A DNA stretch of 64,000 nt from Neoarius graeffei (GCF_027579695.1 NC_083596.1:17635755-17699754); one strand, 5' to 3'. Positions 1-11,745 are shown, numbered from the stretch's first letter. The notes: generated by a model not told the origin, from the letters alone. Numbers and translations are program-made.

Positions 1-1110
1 ATGACACATTTCTTCAATATTTTCCGCAAGATTACATTTTCATTTTCATCATTTACAGGCGTAAAATACCAAAAAATGAAAAGGACCTGAAGCAAAAGTT
101 TGGGCACCTGACATGGTCAGTACTTAGTAACACCCCCTCTGGCAAATATCACAGCTTGTAAACACTTTTTGTAGCCAGCTAATAATCTTTCAGTTCTTAC
201 CTGGGGGATTTTCACACATTCATCCTTGCAAAAGGCTTCCAGTTCTACAAGTTTCTTGGGCTGTCTTGCATGCACTGCTCTTTTGAGATCTAGCCACAGA
301 TTTTCAATGATGTAAACTGTGAGGGGACTGTGAGGGCCACGGCAAAACCTTCAGCTTGTGCCTCTTGAGGTATTCCATTGTAGATTTTGAAGTGTGTTTT
401 CGTCTTATTGTAGGACCCATCCTCTTTTTAACTTCAACTTTTTTACAGATGTGATGTTTGCTTCCAGAGTTTGCCGGTATTTATTCGAATCCATGCTTCC
501 CTCGACCAATGAAACATGCCCTGTGCCACTGGCTGCAACACAACCCCAAAGCATGATCGATCCACACCCATGCTTCAGAGTTGGAGAGGTGTTCTTTTCC
601 GGGAATTTGGCACCCTTTTTTCTCCAAACATACCTTTGCACATTGTGGCCAAAAAGTTCTATTTTGATTTCATCAGTCCACAGGACTTGTTTCCAAAATG
701 CATCAGGCTTGCTTAGATGTTCATTTGCAAACTTCAGACACTGAATTTTGTGGCTAGGACGCAGGAACGGTTTTCTTCTGATGACTCTTCCACGAAGGTC
801 ATATTTGTTCAGGTGTTGCTGCGTAGTAGAACAGTGCACCACCACTCCAGGGTCTGCTAAATCTTTCTGAAGGTCTTTTGCGGTCAAACAGGGGTTTTTA
901 TTTGCCTTTCTAACAATCCAACGAGCAGTTCTTTCAGAAAGTTTTCTTCATCTTCCAGACCTCACCTTGATCGCCACTGTTTCTGTTAACTGCCATTTCT
1001 TAATAACATTATGATCTGAGGAAACAGCTACCTGAAAACACTTTGCTATGTTCTTGTAGCCTTCTCCTGCTTTGTGAGCATCAATTATTTTATTATTCAG
1101 AATGCAAGGG
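1..1110 (-). pseudogene. Tc1-like transposase, partial, family with 'GGGCACC' ends
   Basis: This is the minus-strand remnant of a Tc1-like DNA transposon that already runs at the left edge of the window. The outer repeat near 90-110 carries the 'tttgggcacc' end motif also seen at 39505-41115. Coding remnants run leftward from about 1105; the longest open piece (405-887) contains the first catalytic aspartate block (LWTDEIKIELFG) and a GxxxMLWGC block. It ends in a stop where the second-aspartate block should follow. The N-terminal start is missing because the copy stops at 1110 against a SINE head. Tc1 transposases cut and paste DNA at TA sites in the nucleus; this copy cannot encode one. Confidence 0.85.
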
Positions 1111-1111
1111 A

Positions 1112-1172
1112 GGGTGGCACGGTGGTGTAGTGGTTAGCGCTGTCGCCTCACAGCAAGAAGGTCCTGGGTTCC
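1112..1172 (+). mobile_element. V-SINE, tRNA-like head only
   Basis: About 60 bases match the tRNA-like head of the SINE family seen throughout the window, including the A-box-like TGGTGTAGTGG and the start of the B-box. The copy stops abruptly at 'gggttcc', where Tc1 sequence starts. It has no core and no tail, so it was truncated by rearrangement rather than by usual 5' truncation. Confidence 0.8.
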
Positions 1173-2965
1173 ATCTTTTTCTGTGGCAGAATGTACAGCA
1201 TACATCTTTAATAAAAAAACAAATTTGGTGCACAAGTTTTAATTTTCTTTGGGTTTTCTGAAATCAACACAAGGTCAAAATTATACATACAAGGTCAAAA
1301 ATATACATACAGCACACCTAATATTTGGGTAAAATGTCTCTTCGCAAGATTCACCTTGACCAAACATTTTTGTTTACCATGAACAAGCTTCTGGCAGAAT
1401 TCTGGTTGGATATTTCATGACTCTTCATGGTAGAATTGGTAGAGTTCAATTAAACCTTTTTTTTCTTGCCATGGACTCAACTTATAATCACAGTCCATAT
1501 ATTTTTAATAGGGTTGAAGTCAGGACTTGTTTTAAGTTTAATGTTAGCCTGCTTTATCCTCCACAACCAGCTCTGATGCGTGTTTGGGTTCATTGTAAGT
1601 CCCAAGTCATGTTCAAGTTTCTGATGGTTTATGCTGAAGAATTCTGAGGTAGTCCTCCTTCTTCATGATTCCATCCACTCTGTGCAATGAACCAGTTCCA
1701 GTGGCAGCAAAACAACCCCAGAACATGATGATCCTACCACCACCAGCAGCTGGTACAGTGTCCCTCTGTATATGGTGGTCATTGTGGCCAAACAACTCAA
1801 TCTTTGTCTTATCTGACCATACAGCTATCCTCCAGAAGGCTTTTTTTTTTGTCCGTGCGGTCAGCTTCAAACTTTAGTTAAGCTTGAATCTGTCAATTTT
1901 GGAGCAGGGGGTTATTTCTTGGATAGCAGCCTCTTAGTCTATGGTGATCTGAACTATAGACAGTGCTCCATCAGCTTTCAGTTCATGGCAGGGCTGTGCC
2001 ATGGTGGTTCCCAGGTTGTTCCTGACCTTCCAAACCAATTTCCTTTCAGCTGAGGGTGACAGTTTGGGTTTTCTTGAAGCAAAGTGGCTTGGAAAAGTGA
2101 CTACACCTCACAATAACTTGCATACAATTGTTTGAATTAATCTTGGAATTTGCAGTTGTTTAGAAATGGCTCCAAGAGACATTCCAGAGTTGTGTATATC
2201 TGCGATCCTCTTTCTCAGATCTGCACTGAGCTCATTGGACTTTCCCATTTGACTGTGTGTTGGTCAATCCAATGAGTGCTGTAAACAAACTCTTTTTATG
2301 AAGGCACAGAGAAGCTACTGTACCAGCTGTAGTCAATCATGATCACTAACAGGAAGTTTAGAGACGTCGGTCTTGGCAAGATAAGAGACATTTTGGAAGT
2401 TTCAGCGCCTCTGAATTAACAATCTGAGTGTATGTAAATTTTTGACTCTGTGTGTATAATTTTGACCCTGTGTTGTTTTCAGAAAACCCAAAGAAAATTA
2501 AAACTTGTGCACCAAATTCGAGTGTTTTTTTTAATTAAAGATGTCTCATCTCATCTCATCTCATTATCTCAAGCCGCTTTATCCTTCTACAGGGTCGCAG
2601 GCAAGCTGGAGCCTATCCCAGCTGACTACGGGCGAAAGGCGGGGTACACCCTGGACAAGTCGCCAGGTCATCACAGGGCTGACACATAGACACAGACAAC
2701 CATTCACACTCACATTCACACCTACGGTCAATTTAGAGTCACCAGTTAACCTAACCTGCATGTCTTTGGACTGTGGGGGAAACCGGAGCACCCGGAGGAA
2801 ACCCACGCGGACACGGGGAGAACATGCAAACTCCACACAGAAAGGCCCTCGCCGGCCCCGGGGCTCGAACCCAGGACCTTCTTGCTGTGAGGCGACAGCG
2901 CTAACCACTACACCACCGTGCCGCCCTAATTAAAGATGTATGCTGTACAATCATTCTGTCACAGA
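1173..2965 (-). mobile_element. Second decayed Tc1-like transposon, interrupted by a SINE
   Basis: The left end (about 1173-1320) and right end (about 2430-2540 plus 2939-2965) are inverted copies: 'tctgtg.cagaatg', 'catacatctttaat' and 'caaggtcaaaattatac' all have reverse partners. The transposase remnant lies on the minus strand; the piece 1613-1870 keeps an AVWSDKTKIELFG block and a MFWGCFAATGTG block. A SINE sits in the right repeat. The element is non-functional. Confidence 0.75.
2544..2926 (-). mobile_element. V-SINE, full length, 12-bp TSD
   Basis: A complete copy in reverse: tRNA-like head at the right (GCCGCC...GTGCCG), conserved central core (GACATGCAGGTTAGG reversed) and GAGATGAGATG tail at the left. 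TAATTAAAGATG flanks it on both sides (2532-2543 and 2927-2938). It sits in the terminal repeat of the Tc1 element and so is younger than it. Confidence 0.93.
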
Positions 2966-3123
2966 AAAAGAACAGTTCAAAGACATGACTGAAAGCCCAA
3001 ATATTGAGGTTTTTCACCCACGTGACCAAGTCATGTGAGGCTGCCATTTTGGACGTCACGGCTCGAATCAGTTTGAATGCGAGGAAGGCGACAAACAAAA
3101 AACATAAAAGAAAAAGGAGCGAG

Positions 3124-3471
3124 ATGCAGAAAACACCTTCACTATGCAGCGACGTAGGGCATTTACAGGGCGAGCAGAGGGAGAGGTATTTGCAAAAATT
3201 GAGGTTAGCAGGCTTAGAGAACGACGTTTACCTGCTTCCACCAGGATTGTTCACTGACGTACGGAAGTACACGAAGCCCTCGTCTTTACCTGATTTCGGC
3301 CCACATGATCTGTATACCTATGTCGTTAAAAACCCATCGCCATACACAGGTATTGATCTGAAAGCGCATAAGAGTTTGGATGCCTACAAATATTTTGTGT
3401 CAGGCTGGGTAACATGCCTACATCAGCGGGTCGTCCCTGGAGCCGGTGGTCGCCATCTTATTACAGCTAAG
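3124..3471 (+). CDS. Exon-like ORF in palindromic transposon (SWIM/YqaJ-protein-like N-terminus)
   Basis: A 116-codon open stretch from an ATG ends at a GT donor (AAG|GTTTGT). Visible blocks are LRLAGLENDVYLLPPG, DLYTYVV and AHKSLDAYKYFVSGWV. From memory, the pattern 'DLYNYL...YKSLDAYN.FVSGWV' belongs to the N-terminal part of animal proteins that carry a SWIM zinc finger and a YqaJ-type nuclease domain further on; neither domain is present here. The frame is open further upstream to the element end, so the true start is uncertain. The matching exon at 8382-8663 reads the same over its length except for an upstream stop. It could be a captured host exon or the first exon of the element's own gene. 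Confidence 0.5.
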
Positions 3472-3787
3472 GTTTGTTCACATTTTCATTTACTTTCGGT
3501 CCTCAGGATAAACAAAATGTTATTAAATGTCATTGAAATAACTTCTTAGTCTGTTGAGACATGGCCCGTTATAAATTTGCTGTTACCAGGCAATGACCAA
3601 GAACTGTATTATTAGGGTCGGTGTCTGTGTTGTAGCAGTGTACTAGCAGCTAGCTGTTAGCACTAGCTAATGTCAACAACATCATAGCTGGTATGTTACT
3701 GTAGCAATGTTTACGTTCAGTCATTTGGATGACTGTTAAAACCTTTCAGTCTCCAGTTTTTCCTTTACTGTATTTACTAGTTTACTG

Positions 3788-4218
3788 TAATTATGATCCG
3801 GCAGCTATTTACACCGGATCCAGTGTAAATAGCTGCCGGAGCGCGCTCCGGCTTGCTCCCCCTCAAATTAAGCAGCGCGCTCCGGCTTGCTCCCGGAGCA
3901 CTCCGGGAGCAAGCTGGAGCGCGCTGCTTAATTTGAGGGGGAGCAAGCCGGAGTGCGCTCCGGAACCTCGGCCGGAGCACTCTGGGAGCAAGCCGGAGCG
4001 TGCTGCTTAATTTGAGGGGGAGCAAGCCGGAGCGCGCTCCGGAACCTTGGCCGGAGCACTCCGGGAGCAAGCCAGAGCGCGCTCCGGAACCTCGGCCGGA
4101 GCACTCCGGGAGCAAGCCGGAGCGCGCTGCTTAATTTGAGGGGGAGCAAGCCGGAGCGTGCTCCAGCAGCTATTTACACTGGATCCGGTGTAAATAGCTG
4201 CCGGATCATAATTACAGT
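3788..4218. repeat. GC-rich inverted and tandem repeat loop
   Basis: The centre of the palindromic element is made of direct and inverted copies of a unit around 'gagcaagccggagcgcgctcc', with 'cttaatttgaggggg' interspersed. It is bounded by 'cagctatttacac.ggatcc' inverted copies at 3801-3836 and 4167-4202. The other copy of the element has a wholly different loop. Confidence 0.85.
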
Positions 4219-4406
4219 AAACTAGTAAATACAGTAAAGGAAAAACTTGAGACTGAAAGGTTTTAACAGTCATCCAAATGACTGAACGTACACATTGCTA
4301 CAGTAACATACCAGCTATGATGTTGTTGACATTAGCTAGCTTGACCTTCAAAATGGCGGACACCGGGGCGTCATGTGACCCTGTGACGTCAGGTGAAAAA
4401 CCTCAA

Positions 4407-4803
4407 TTGTCATGACATTCATATCCAAGATGGCATTCATGTAACTGTATGTAAACTTCTGGCCACAACTGTATATACACTTGTTTGCTTCTATAAGTTT
4501 TCCCTTGCCATGCTCATTAAATCTACTATCACTCTATGATAATGTGTAGCACCACCCACCCTATGTGTTTCAGTGACAAAACAGCCTATGTTCTATGTCA
4601 CGTTTCTCATCTAAACTGTCTTTCCATCTACAGTGTCTAATTTAAACAGTTTTCTCTCTGCTGATAGCTGCACATTTTTTATTTTCCCCCAGAAATTAGT
4701 TTTTAAAACATCATTCTACTATATCATAAGAAGGCGTGGATACACTTGGGAATGAACTGATTGACGGCCTTGGCAATATACTGGACCTTGGTTTTGGGAG
4801 AAG
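4407..4803. other. No gene seen
   Basis: Unremarkable AT-rich sequence between two transposons. Positions 4435-4490 weakly resemble a Tc1 terminal repeat ('gtatgtaaacttctggcc') but no partner was found. Confidence 0.4.
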
Positions 4804-5123
4804 CAGACATCCCGAGTCTCCCGGAAGTTCCGGGAGTCTCCCGCAAATTGGATAATATCTCCCGGAATCTAGAACAAGCAAGCAAGAGCGTGCATGCGAA
4901 ACATTAACGTCTGCATCGCACATCTTAGAATGTGCGCATATGACTGAGTGAGCGAGAGAGACTGCGTGTGTGCCTGTTCATGTAGCGCATGCTAGACAAA
5001 GAGCATCCTGATTGGCTTATTTTGCTGAGTAAATCAATCAGCTTTCAGTGTGGGCGGGCTTTTATCTCTTTTCTCGAGGACCGAAGTTTTCAGTTCAGTC
5101 AGTGCAGCCTACAGGATCGTCAT

Positions 5124-5157
<34 letters not shown>

Positions 5158-5334
5158 CAAAAAATGAAAATACAAAACCCACTTCACCTCAGATTACACA
5201 AAAGAATATCCTTGTCTAATAAGGGTAAAAAATGACAGTTTCGCACGATGTACTGTTTGCGACAGTGATTTCAGCATTGCCCACGGTGGCTTAAATGATT
5301 GTAAAAGACATGTTGACGTGAGTAGTGTCATTTC

Positions 5335-5700
5335 ATCTCATCTCATTATCTCTAGCCGCTTTATCCTGTTCTACAGGGTCGCTGGAGCCTATCCCAGCTG
5401 ACTACGGGCGAAAGGCGGGGTACACTCTGGACAAGTCGCCAGGTCATCACAGGGCTGACACATAGACACAGACAACCATTCACACTCACATTCACCCCTA
5501 CGGTCAATTTAGAGTCACCAGTTAACCTAACCTGCATGTCTTTGGACTGTGGGGGAAACCGGAGCACCCGGAGGAAACCCACGCGGACACGGGGAGAACA
5601 TGCAAACTCCGCACAGAAAGGTCCTCGTCGGCCACGGGGCTCGAACCCGGACCTTCTTGCTGTGAGGCGACAGCGCTAACCACTACACCACCGAGCCACC
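5335..5700 (-). mobile_element. V-SINE with small deletion
   Basis: Reverse-oriented copy in the intron of the hAT gene. It lacks the bases 'caggcaag' near the tail that other copies have. The right flank is an ATAAT repeat. Confidence 0.9.
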
Positions 5701-5718
5701 CATAATATAATATAATAT

Positions 5719-6100
5719 CTCATCTCATCTCATCTCATTATCTCTAGCCGCTTTATCCTTCTACAGGGTCGCAGGCAAGCTGGAGCCTATCCCAGCTGAC
5801 TATGGGCGAAAGGCGGGGTACACCCTGGACAAGTCGCCAGGTCATCACAGGGCTGACACATAGACACAGACAACCATTCACACTCACATTCACACCTACG
5901 GTCAATTTAGAGTCACCAGTTAACCTAACCTGCATGTCTTTGGACTGTGGGGGAAACCGGAGCACCCGGAGGAAACCCACGCGGACACGGGGAGAACATG
6001 CAAACTCCGCACAGAAAGGCCCTCGACGGCCACGGGGCTCGAACCCAGGACCTTCTTGCTGTGAGGCGACAGCGCTAACCACTACACCACCGTGCCGCCT
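5719..6100 (-). mobile_element. V-SINE in an (ATAAT)n tract
   Basis: Reverse-oriented full copy with tail at left and head at right, 18 bases from the preceding SINE. Both flanks are ATAAT repeats, so the TSD cannot be delimited. Confidence 0.9.
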
Positions 6101-6152
6101 ATAATATAATATAATATAATATAATATAATATAATATAATATAATATAATAT
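6101..6152. repeat. (ATAAT)n microsatellite
   Basis: About ten near-perfect copies of a 5-base unit between the SINE and the splice acceptor of hAT exon 2. Confidence 0.95.
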
Positions 6153-6347
6153 ATGTTTTCATATCTTTTAGGGAGCACAACATATTAGGGAGGCTAAGCG
6201 CAGGGAAGGCTGCTCCAATATATCTCAGTTCTTTTCATCAGAAAAGCAGAGTCTCATTGAGAAGGTTACTACAGCTGAGGTGTATTTCACATCTTTTGTT
6301 GTTGAACATAATGTGCCATTCCATGTGTGTAGGCACACTGGCAAGTT

Positions 6348-6724
6348 CTCATCTCATCTCATTATCTCTAGTCGCTTTATCCTGTTCTACAGGGTCGCAG
6401 GCAAGCTGGAGCCTATCCCAGCTGACTACGAGCGAAAGGCGGGGTACACCCTGGACAAGTCGCCAGGTCATCACAGGGCTGACACATAGACACAGACAAC
6501 CATTCACACTCACATTCACACCTACGGTCAATTTAGAGTCACCAGTTAACCTAACCTGCATGTCTTTGGACTGTGGGGGAAACCGGAGCACCCGGAGGAA
6601 ACCCACGCGGACACGGGGAGAACATGCAAACTCCACACAGAAAGGCCCTCGCCGGCCACGGGGCTCGAACCCGGACCTTCTTGCTGTGAGGCGACAGCGC
6701 TAACCACTACACCACCGTGCCGCC
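6348..6724 (-). mobile_element. V-SINE in hAT exon 2, 14-bp TSD
   Basis: CACACTGGCAAGTT flanks the copy (6334-6347 and 6725-6738). Without it the transposase reads straight through CRHTGKLFRKMFPDS, which shows the element was coding when hit. Confidence 0.95.
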
Positions 6725-6848
6725 CACACTGGCAAGTTATTTAGGAAAATGTTTCCAGACTCGGAAATAGCAAGAAATTATGCCTGCTCCTCCACTAAGA
6801 CAGCAGCTATGATGAACCTGGCACTGGAACCTGAATGTTCAGAGGATG

Positions 6849-7226
6849 TCACATCACATCACATTATCTCTAGCCGCTTTATCCTTCTACAGGGTCGCAG
6901 GCAAGCTGGAGCCTATCCCAGCTGACTATGGGCGAAAGGCGGGGTACACCCTGGACAAGTCGCCAGGTCATCACAGGGCTGACACATAGACACAGACAAC
7001 CATTCACACTCACATTCACACCTACGGTCAATTTAGAGTCACCAGTTAACCTAACCTGCATGTCTTTGGACTGTGGGGGAAACCGGAGCACCCGGAGGAA
7101 ACCCACGCGGACACGGGGAGAACATGCAAACTCCGCACAGAAAGGCCCTCGCCGGCCCCGGGGCTCGAACCCAGGACCTTCTTGCTGTGAGGCGACAGCG
7201 CTAACCACTACACCACCGTGCCGCCC
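6849..7226 (-). mobile_element. V-SINE in hAT exon 2, 12-bp TSD
   Basis: GTTCAGAGGATG flanks the copy (6837-6848 and 7227-7238). Removal joins ...EPECSEDVYK in frame. The tail reads TCACATCACATCACAT, a variant of the usual pentamer. Confidence 0.95.
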
Positions 7227-7402
7227 GTTCAGAGGATGTGTACAAATTAATCCGGACAGAAAAAAGGCCATACAGTATTTTGGTTGATGAAAGCAGTGTC
7301 ATCATGTGTGAGAGAGAATGTGCTATTTTAGTCAGATACTACAGTGAAGCACAGGATAAGGTGACAGTTGGATTTGTGGATATGCCAGTGTGCAATGATG
7401 CC

Positions 7403-7421
7403 TCGTCTCGTCTCGTCTCGT
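7403..7421. repeat. Tail-only insertion flanked by GATGCC
   Basis: Nineteen bases (TCGTC repeated) sit between two GATGCC copies (7397-7402 and 7422-7427) inside hAT coding sequence. Removing the repeat and one hexamer restores the frame (CNDAKAENIF). The unit resembles the SINE 3' tail with T-C-G in place of T-C-A. Confidence 0.75.
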
Positions 7422-7742
7422 GATGCCAAAGCTGAAAATATATTCAACTGCATTGCATCATCCATGCATGAAAAAAGGCCTTGAATGGTCTAATTGCATA
7501 GGATTCAGCAGTGACAACTGCAATGTTATGATTGGCAAAAACAACTCTGTCTTATCAAGAGTGAAAGCCCAGGCCCCACATATAGTGTTGGCTGTCCTAG
7601 TCACTTGGTTAACATTATGTGCCAAAACTGCTGCTAAAGAGCTCTCAATGTCACCTAAAGAATTGCTAATTGACATCTACTACTACTTTGAGAAGTTCAA
7701 AAAGAAGAGAGGAACTTCAACAGTTTCAGGACTTCTGTAATA

Positions 7743-8849
7743 TTGAGGTATTTCACCTGACGTCACAGGGTCACGTGACGCCCCGGTGTCCACCATTTTG
7801 GACGGCAAGCTAGCTAATGTCAACAACAGTAGCTAGTATGTTACTGTAGCAATATTTACGTTCAGTCATTTGGATAACTGTTAAAACCTTTCAGTCTCAA
7901 GTTTTTCCTTTACTGGATTTACTAGTTTACTGAGCTAGCACGCGATGGCTCCCGGCCTGGCCGGAGAGCGCGCGATGGCTCCCGGCCTGGCCGGAGAGCG
8001 CGCGATGGCTCCCGGCCTGGCCGGAGAGCGCGCGATGGCTCCCGGTTTGGCCGAGCGCGCTAGCTCAGTAAACTAGTAAATCCAGTAAAGGAAAAACTTG
8101 AGACTGAAAGGTTTTAACAGTCATCCAAATGACTGAACGTAAATATTGCTACAGTAACATACCAGCTACGATGTTGTTGACATTAGCTAGTGCTAACAGC
8201 TAGCTGCTAGTACACTGCTACAACACAGACACCGACCCTAATAATACAGTTCTTAGTCATTGCCTGGTAACAGCAAATTTATAACGGGCCATGTCTCAAC
8301 AGACTAAGAAGTTATTTCAATGACATTTAATAACATTTTGTTTATCCTGAGGACCGAAAGTAAATGAAAATGTGAACAAACCTTAGCTGTAATCAGATGG
8401 CGACCACCGGCTCCAGGGACGACCCGCTGATGTAGGCATGTTACCCAGCCTGACACAAAATATTTGTAGGCATCCAAACTCTTATGCGCTTTCAGATCAA
8501 TACCTGTGTATGGCGATGGGTTTTTAACGACATAGGTATACAGATCATGTGGGCCGAAATCAGGTAAAGACGAGGGCTTCGTGTACTTCCGTACGTCAGT
8601 GAACAATCCTGGTGGAAGCAGGTAAACATCGTTCTCTAAGCCTGCTAACCTCAATTTTTGCAAATACCTCTCCCTCTGCTCGCCCTGTTAATGCCCTACA
8701 TTGCTGGATAGTGAAGGTGTTTTCTGCATCTCGCTCCTTTTTCTTTTATGTTTTTCGTTTGTCGCCTTCCTCGCATTCAAACTGATTCGAGCCGTGCCGT
8801 CCAAAATGGCAGCATCACATGACTTGGTCACGTGAGTGAAATACCTCAA
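7743..8849 (-). mobile_element. Palindromic exon-carrying transposon, copy 2, TA target
   Basis: Same arms as 3004-4406 in reverse orientation. Ends TTGAGGTATTTCACC / GTGAAATACCTCAA are flanked by TA (7741-7742 and 8850-8851). With one TA kept, the hAT host gene reads LQQFQDFCN across the join. The loop (about 7935-8068) is three 30-bp units of CGCGCGATGGCTCCCGGCCT... plus partial units, unlike copy 1. Confidence 0.82.
8382..8663 (-). pseudogene. Second copy of the transposon-borne exon
   Basis: On the minus strand this matches the exon at 3124-3471 (same LAGLENDV, DLYTYVV and SGWV blocks, same GT donor at the left end). A TAA replaces a leucine codon just upstream at about 8688-8690, so this copy is closed where copy 1 is open. 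Confidence 0.65.
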
Positions 8850-10019
8850 TAGCCCAGCAGAGAGTACAAAAGCACTGCCCTACACGATGGCTTGCTTTGG
8901 GAAAATGTTTGGACCATCTACTTAACCAATGGCCTGCCTTTATTTTGAATCACATAGTGAGAATCAGAAGTCCTGTGATATTCAGAAGAGGCTGACAGAC
9001 CCAATTATGAAAATTTACACTTGCTTTCTCCACAATGTCACACAGTGTTTTGACAAATTTAATTTGATTTTTCAGAACAAGGCACCCATTCTTTTCAAAT
9101 TAAACGACAGTGTTGAAGAGCTCCTGCATGACATAGCAAGCAGATTTATTGTGCCAAAGGTGTTGAGAGAACAGAAAGTGCAGGAGATAGATGTGAGTAA
9201 CCCTGAAATCCACTGTGAAGATGAAGAGCTTTTTGTTGGATTCTTGACAAGGAGGCACTTGCTAAGTGAGGAAGCCCTCCCCCCTTACAAGACAAAGAAA
9301 TTCTTCAATGATGCCAGAGCATTCTATGTCAGGAGCTTCCAAAAAGTAAGGAAAAGTTCCCAATGAGAGACCAAATCTTGACAAATCTGTCAGTGGTTAA
9401 TCCAGAGATAGGGGGACCAGACGTCCCAGTTTTACCGGGACAGTCCCGATTTGGGGTTGTGTGTCCCGAGTCCCGAGAAAAGTCTGTCGGGACACGGATA
9501 TGTCCCAGTTTTCGCCACTCGCGACGTTTGCGACTAAGCAGCGTGGGAATCATTAGCGGAGAAATGTCTGCATTTGCTATTTTGATGAATTGACAGGAAT
9601 CGCAAACTTTCCTGGTTACTGCCCCCTGGCCCTGTGACATGGGTGTTTATTTAGCCACATTATTCCAGACAAAAGAATGTGTTGCCATGCAACCAGGGCC
9701 GTCGACAGGGGGGGACAACCGGGTATTTTGTCCCGGGCCCAGGCATGGGGCGGGGCCCAGAACTGGTCCCTCATGAAGATGCCATTAATCATTCTGTTTC
9801 ATTTCAAAATGTGTTGATATGGGGGAGAAAAATGTGCTATATTTGCATTCAATGAATGATTTCTGGTTCTTTTGCCTTTATTGTCTTCGAAAATAGATTC
9901 AAGAACCCACCTACCACCCCTAATGCAGAAATGGTTTGGTCTTTGATTAAGGCGCCAAATAACACGGCACTATTCCATCATAATGCTTCGACAATAAGCG
10001 TGCGAGCCCGTTTGCCAAC

Positions 10020-10114
10020 ATGCACAAGTCAGGAGCAAAGAAAAGAAAAGAGAAAAAGAGATGAAGAAGCCAAGAGCCTCAGGGGCTCACTGCATAGATA
10101 TTTAGCTGAGCCAG
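10020..10114 (+). pseudogene. First exon of hAT 3 transposase
   Basis: An ATG opens a lysine-rich stretch (MHKSGAKKRKEK), then after a one-base shift in an A/G run continues RDEEAKSLRGSLHRYLAEPG to a GTAAGA donor. This basic start followed by 'L..fL' is typical of ZMYM1-like hAT proteins. No downstream exons remain. Confidence 0.6.
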
Positions 10115-10908
10115 GTAAGACACAGATAACTTTTTTCCAGCCCCGTAATGTAACCCCAGCACGCGCAACGCGCCATTCATAATTATAAAGTAGGGGATAG
10201 CAGGGTACACTGAGTGAACACTGAAATGCACAGGGCATTGAATTATTTCATAAACATATCGGTTTAATAACACTGTGTTGCATATATCTCAATGAAGCAA
10301 AGAATAGCACATTGGCCCGCAATCATATCCAAATGTTTGCTGAGCTGCGCTGAGCTGGACTCCGGTTAGCTGAAAGCCCGTGGAACGCTGCCTCTTGTTA
10401 ATTAAACCTTATTTTGTTGGAAATCATCCCGTGTAGATACGACGGCATGTGAAATTGCCAGCTAGATAGAGTTTAATGTAACGAATGGGCTATAAATGGG
10501 GTGTTTTGAGGTTAGTCTGTTGCAAAACATTAAACTTTCGCTTAGACTGGATACTCTTCAAACAATTCCCTTGCTCAAGTGAAAAATGATAGGCCTGTAT
10601 GAAAAGCGCAATTAATGAAAGTAGCCTAATAAGCCCTAAATGAATAAAACAACCTCTGTTTTATTGTTGTTGCTTACACGTTAAGATTTTGAAATCTTCT
10701 CGGTCCAGTTCTATATCCAGGGAACGTTGTAATCCTTTTGGTTTATCCGTAATAAACGTGTCAGCCCCCAGGTCAGATAGGCTAATGTTACGTGGTTGGG
10801 AGGGTGTCAATTTTTTTTGTAACATTCTAAATCGAGTACGGAAAGGACGTTTATGAAAAACAAGACAAAAAAATACACTGAAAAACTCACTGTACACATC
10901 ACTAGTGG

Positions 10909-11288
10909 CACACACGGACTGGCCATTGGGAGTAGCGGGAGTTTTCCCGGTGGGCCGGTGGTTCAGTGTGGGCCGGCGGAGAAAAAAAAAACAGTTGCGC
11001 ACTGGCCTTTAATATGATAAGCAATGTTAACAATTTCTTTAAGAAACTGTTAACATTGCTTATTACAGTTGCGCGCTGGAGAAAAAAAAAACAGTTGCGC
11101 ACTGGCCTTTAATATGATAAGCAATGTTAACAATTTCTTTAAGAAACTGTTAACATTGCTTATTACAGTTGCTTATCATATTAAAGGCCAGCGCGCAACT
11201 GTTTTTTTTTTTTTTCTCCGCCGGCCCACGCTGAACCACCGGCCCACCGGGAAAACTCCCGCTACCCCCAATGGCCAGTCCGTGTGTG
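10909..11288. mobile_element. Fold-back hAT 4, 8-bp TSD ACTAGTGG
   Basis: Long inverted arms (CACACACGGACTGGCCA... / ...TGGCCAGTCCGTGTGTG), flanked by ACTAGTGG (10901-10908 and 11289-11296). The centre contains a duplicated block with a short inner palindrome (gcaatgttaac...gttaacattgc) at 11022-11060 and 11133-11161. No coding capacity. Confidence 0.92.
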
Positions 11289-11714
11289 ACTAGTGGTGAT
11301 GCTTCTATGTTCAGATTTTGGGAAAGCCATAACTCCGTTCTCATTGAGGCCCAGTTCCATCCCGTAAACAATCATTTTGGTTTATCAACTACCTGCGCTC
11401 AAACATGTCACAGGAGAGGCTCAATGGGCTGGCTATGCTCTCTATAGAGCACGAACTTGCAAAGAAGCTGGACTTCAATGACCTTATTGACGACTTTGCC
11501 ACAGCAAAAGTCCGGCGCATTGCATTTCGCACCTGAATAGTTGTAGACTAAGGAAATGTTCAAACTGTAAATAAGTTTAAATGTTGAAATAAATTGGTTG
11601 ACTGTTATAATGGGCTTGGAATACCTGTTATTTAAGGGTTGGAGTGAATGGAGACTGTGAAAAGAGGGGTTGGGTGTGGGTGGTTGCTGTGTGGCGATGT
11701 GCGTGCGCGCGTAT

Positions 11715-11745
<31 letters not shown>

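Larger units (their letters stand above)
3004..4406 (+). mobile_element. Palindromic DNA transposon carrying an exon, copy 1
   Basis: The ends are inverted (TTGAGGTTTTTCACC... against ...GGTGAAAAACCTCAA). Long inner inverted arms meet around a GC-rich centre: the block with 'cagtcatttggatgactgtt' and 'tttcctttactgtatttac' at 3715-3790 recurs in reverse at 4195-4285. The left arm holds an open exon. A second copy in the opposite orientation lies at 7743-8849 and has a TA duplication. The TSD here is unclear. I cannot assign a superfamily. Confidence 0.75.

Noticed and set aside
2541..2933. Recurring 100-170 codon frames with 'VSAVASQQEGPGFEPRG' or 'MSLDCGGNRSTRRKP'
   Set aside because: The same frames occur at every V-SINE copy on both strands; they are chance openings in the SINE core.
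4729..4925. Small minus-strand ORF before hAT 1
   Set aside because: It overlaps the hAT 1 terminal repeat and shows no family resemblance.
7743..8849. CRISPR-like array in the three 30-bp units near 7950-8040
   Set aside because: The units are directly tandem without spacers, in a eukaryotic transposon loop.
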